Shown here: piece by piece, positions 30,055 through 31,241 of the stretch | How positions within the stretch are numbered: position 1 is the stretch's first letter | Layout of the letters: the number at the start of each line of letters is the position of its first letter | Virus record (IMG/VR): IMGVR_UViG_3300034418_011721 | Coordinates: 1-31,241 of that record | Source: a virus | Reading direction: 5' to 3' (one strand) | Length of the DNA: 31,241 nt | The notes under the pieces: model-generated | Told to the model about the DNA's origin: nothing | The model's database searches: none | The model's input: the letters and a program-made list of their open reading frames with translations, nothing else | Made by a program: the position numbers and the translations under genes

Positions 30055-31241
30055 AAATACCTAAATACTTAACACAAACCGAATGGGTACAGCCCACTGA
30101 ATATCCTGATCTAAGAGATTATGATGAGATTGCAATTGACTTAGAAACACGTGATCCTGATTTAAAATCAAAAGGATCTGGTGCAGTTACAGGTAATGGT
30201 GAAGTTGTTGGTATTGCTGTAGCTACATTTAATGACAAATGGTATTTTCCAATAGCTCATGGTGAAGGACCTAATATGAATAGAGCTAAAACTTTAGAAT
30301 GGTTTAAAGATATTTGTGAATGTCCAGCTACAAAAATATTTCATAACGCAATGTATGACGTATGTTGGATACGTAATTTAGGTATAAAAATCAATGGTTT
30401 AATCGTAGATACAATGATTGCGTGTTCTGTTTTAGATGAGAATAGATTTGCATACACATTAAATGCTTTGTCATGGTTTTATCTTAACGAAGGTAAGAAT
30501 GAAAAAGCTTTGAACGAAGCTGCAAAGTCTAGAGGACTAGATCCAAAAGCAGAGATGTGGAAATTACCTGCAAGTGAAGTAGGAGCTTATGCTGAAAAAG
30601 ATGCTGACCTAACTTTTAAACTTTGGCAGTATGTAAAAAAATTATTACAAGAAGAAGACTGTGAAGATATATTTAATTTAGAGACTGATCTTTTCCCTTG
30701 TTTAGTCGATATGCGTTTCCTAGGGGTTCGGGTAGACGTGACAAGAGCGAATCAATTAAAAAAAGAATTAACAACACAAGAAGAACGACTGATCCACAAA
30801 ATAAAAATAGAGACAGGAGTAGAAACTCAAATATGGGCTGCACGTAGTATCCAAAAAGTTTTTGAACATTTAAAATTACCTTTTGAGAAAACAGAAAAAA
30901 CTGGTGCACCTTCATTTACAAAAAACTTCCTTTCTAATCATGAGCATCCTATAATTCAAATGATAGCAGAAGCTAGAAAAATAAACAAGGTCAATACAAC
31001 ATTCATTGATACAATTTTAAGACACGAACACAAAGGTAGAATTCATGCGGAAATAAATCAAATCAGATCTGATGATGGTGGTACAGTTACAGGTAGATTT
31101 AGTTACTCTAATCCTAACCTACAACAAATTCCAGCTAAAGATCCAAACACAGGACCACTAATAAGAAGTTTATTCTTACCTGAAGAAGGTTGTCAGTGGG
31201 GTACGTTTGACTACTCGCAACAGGAGCCAAGATTAGTTACA
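30051..31241 (+). CDS. Family A DNA polymerase, 3'-truncated by the window
   Basis: The frame is open from the ATG at 30051 to the last base (397 codons); the gene continues beyond. Residues 1-190 form a 3'-5' exonuclease: ExoI AIDLETRD (Asp30, Glu32), ExoII FHNAMYDVCW and ExoIII YAEKDADLT. The polymerase part follows with LGVRVD (linker helix), the motif GGTVTGRFSYSNPNLQQIP and motif A GTFDYSQQEPRL, whose Asp is catalytic; motifs B and C lie outside. Motif A differs from DYSQIELR of Pol I but matches the style of many marine phages. This is the replicative polymerase. Its start overlaps the preceding stop (ATGA), completing the replication operon. Confidence 0.95.
   Translation, partial: MKIPKYLTQTEWVQPTEYPDLRDYDEIAIDLETRDPDLKSKGSGAVTGNGEVVGIAVATFNDKWYFPIAHGEGPNMNRAKTLEWFKDICECPATKIFHNAMYDVCWIRNLGIKINGLIVDTMIACSVLDENRFAYTLNALSWFYLNEGKNEKALNEAAKSRGLDPKAEMWKLPASEVGAYAEKDADLTFKLWQYVKKLLQEEDCEDIFNLETDLFPCLVDMRFLGVRVDVTRANQLKKELTTQEERLIHKIKIETGVETQIWAARSIQKVFEHLKLPFEKTEKTGAPSFTKNFLSNHEHPIIQMIAEARKINKVNTTFIDTILRHEHKGRIHAEINQIRSDDGGTVTGRFSYSNPNLQQIPAKDPNTGPLIRSLFLPEEGCQWGTFDYSQQEPRLVT

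Noticed and set aside
30673-30915. An 80-codon minus-strand frame resembling a hydrophobic membrane protein
   Set aside because: It is antisense to conserved DNA polymerase coding sequence; Lys/Glu codons read backwards give Phe/Leu/Ser.
1-31241. Lysogeny or mobile-element signals (integrase, repressor, att sites, IS ends) and tRNA genes
   Set aside because: I looked for integrase and transposase motifs, terminal inverted repeats and cloverleaf-like segments and saw none that I could support.

Overview
This window reads as part of the genome of an AT-rich marine tailed bacteriophage (Caudoviricetes), most likely podovirus-like, of the type recovered from uncultured ocean viromes and from phages of SAR11-like, low-GC Alphaproteobacteria. 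This rests on the gene repertoire: adaptor and nozzle-type proteins, marine-type tail fibres, a large ejection-type protein, an AEP (TOTE-type) primase, a DUF3310 protein and a family A DNA polymerase. It also rests on the very tight packing, with TAATG or ATGA start/stop overlaps at most junctions. I see no integrase, repressor, tRNA, rRNA, insertion sequence or CRISPR array. Terminase, portal and major capsid genes are not in the window. Both ends cut genes: a structural gene at base 1 and the DNA polymerase at base 31241.

Layout. (1) Bases 1-6489 (+): tail and connector genes, including an adaptor-like protein, two tail fibres sharing one C-terminal cassette, a repeat-rich adhesin-like protein and a tail-collar protein. 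(2) Bases 6477-9778 (-): six overlapping genes, all with 2-oxoglutarate/Fe(II) dioxygenase-type (double-stranded beta-helix) signatures. They appear to run from one divergent promoter region and form an antisense, extra-AT-rich island inside the structural block. (3) Bases 9809-13511 (+): a large nozzle/stabilisation-like virion protein and small conserved marine phage proteins. (4) Bases 13486-15316 (+): two glycosyltransferases (GT-B type, then GT-A type). (5) Bases 15373-22558 (+): proteins with the character of internal virion/ejection proteins, one of 1330 residues, then a holin-like one-helix membrane protein. (6) Bases 22555-23994 (-): an SNF2-type helicase/ATPase with its own sigma70-like promoter. 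(7) Bases 24044-31241 (+): DNA metabolism, with two proteins sharing an N-terminal motif (one an SSB candidate), primase, another GT-A glycosyltransferase, a UvrD/Rep-like helicase, DUF3310, and DNA polymerase A (3'-truncated).

The most interesting content is the six-gene dioxygenase operon next to the tail fibres, together with three glycosyltransferases. Hydroxylation followed by glycosylation is a known two-step chemistry, for proteins (hydroxylysine in collagen-like proteins) and for DNA (base J). The combination therefore suggests a phage-encoded modification system acting on virion proteins, host surface or DNA. That is an inference; the sequence shows only the folds, the metal-ligand motifs and the arrangement. 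Other items worth checking are a GC-rich hairpin in the primase leader, a TINLRAD motif shared by two adjacent DNA-metabolism proteins, and a recurring Gly-Ile-Met motif in three virion-type proteins.
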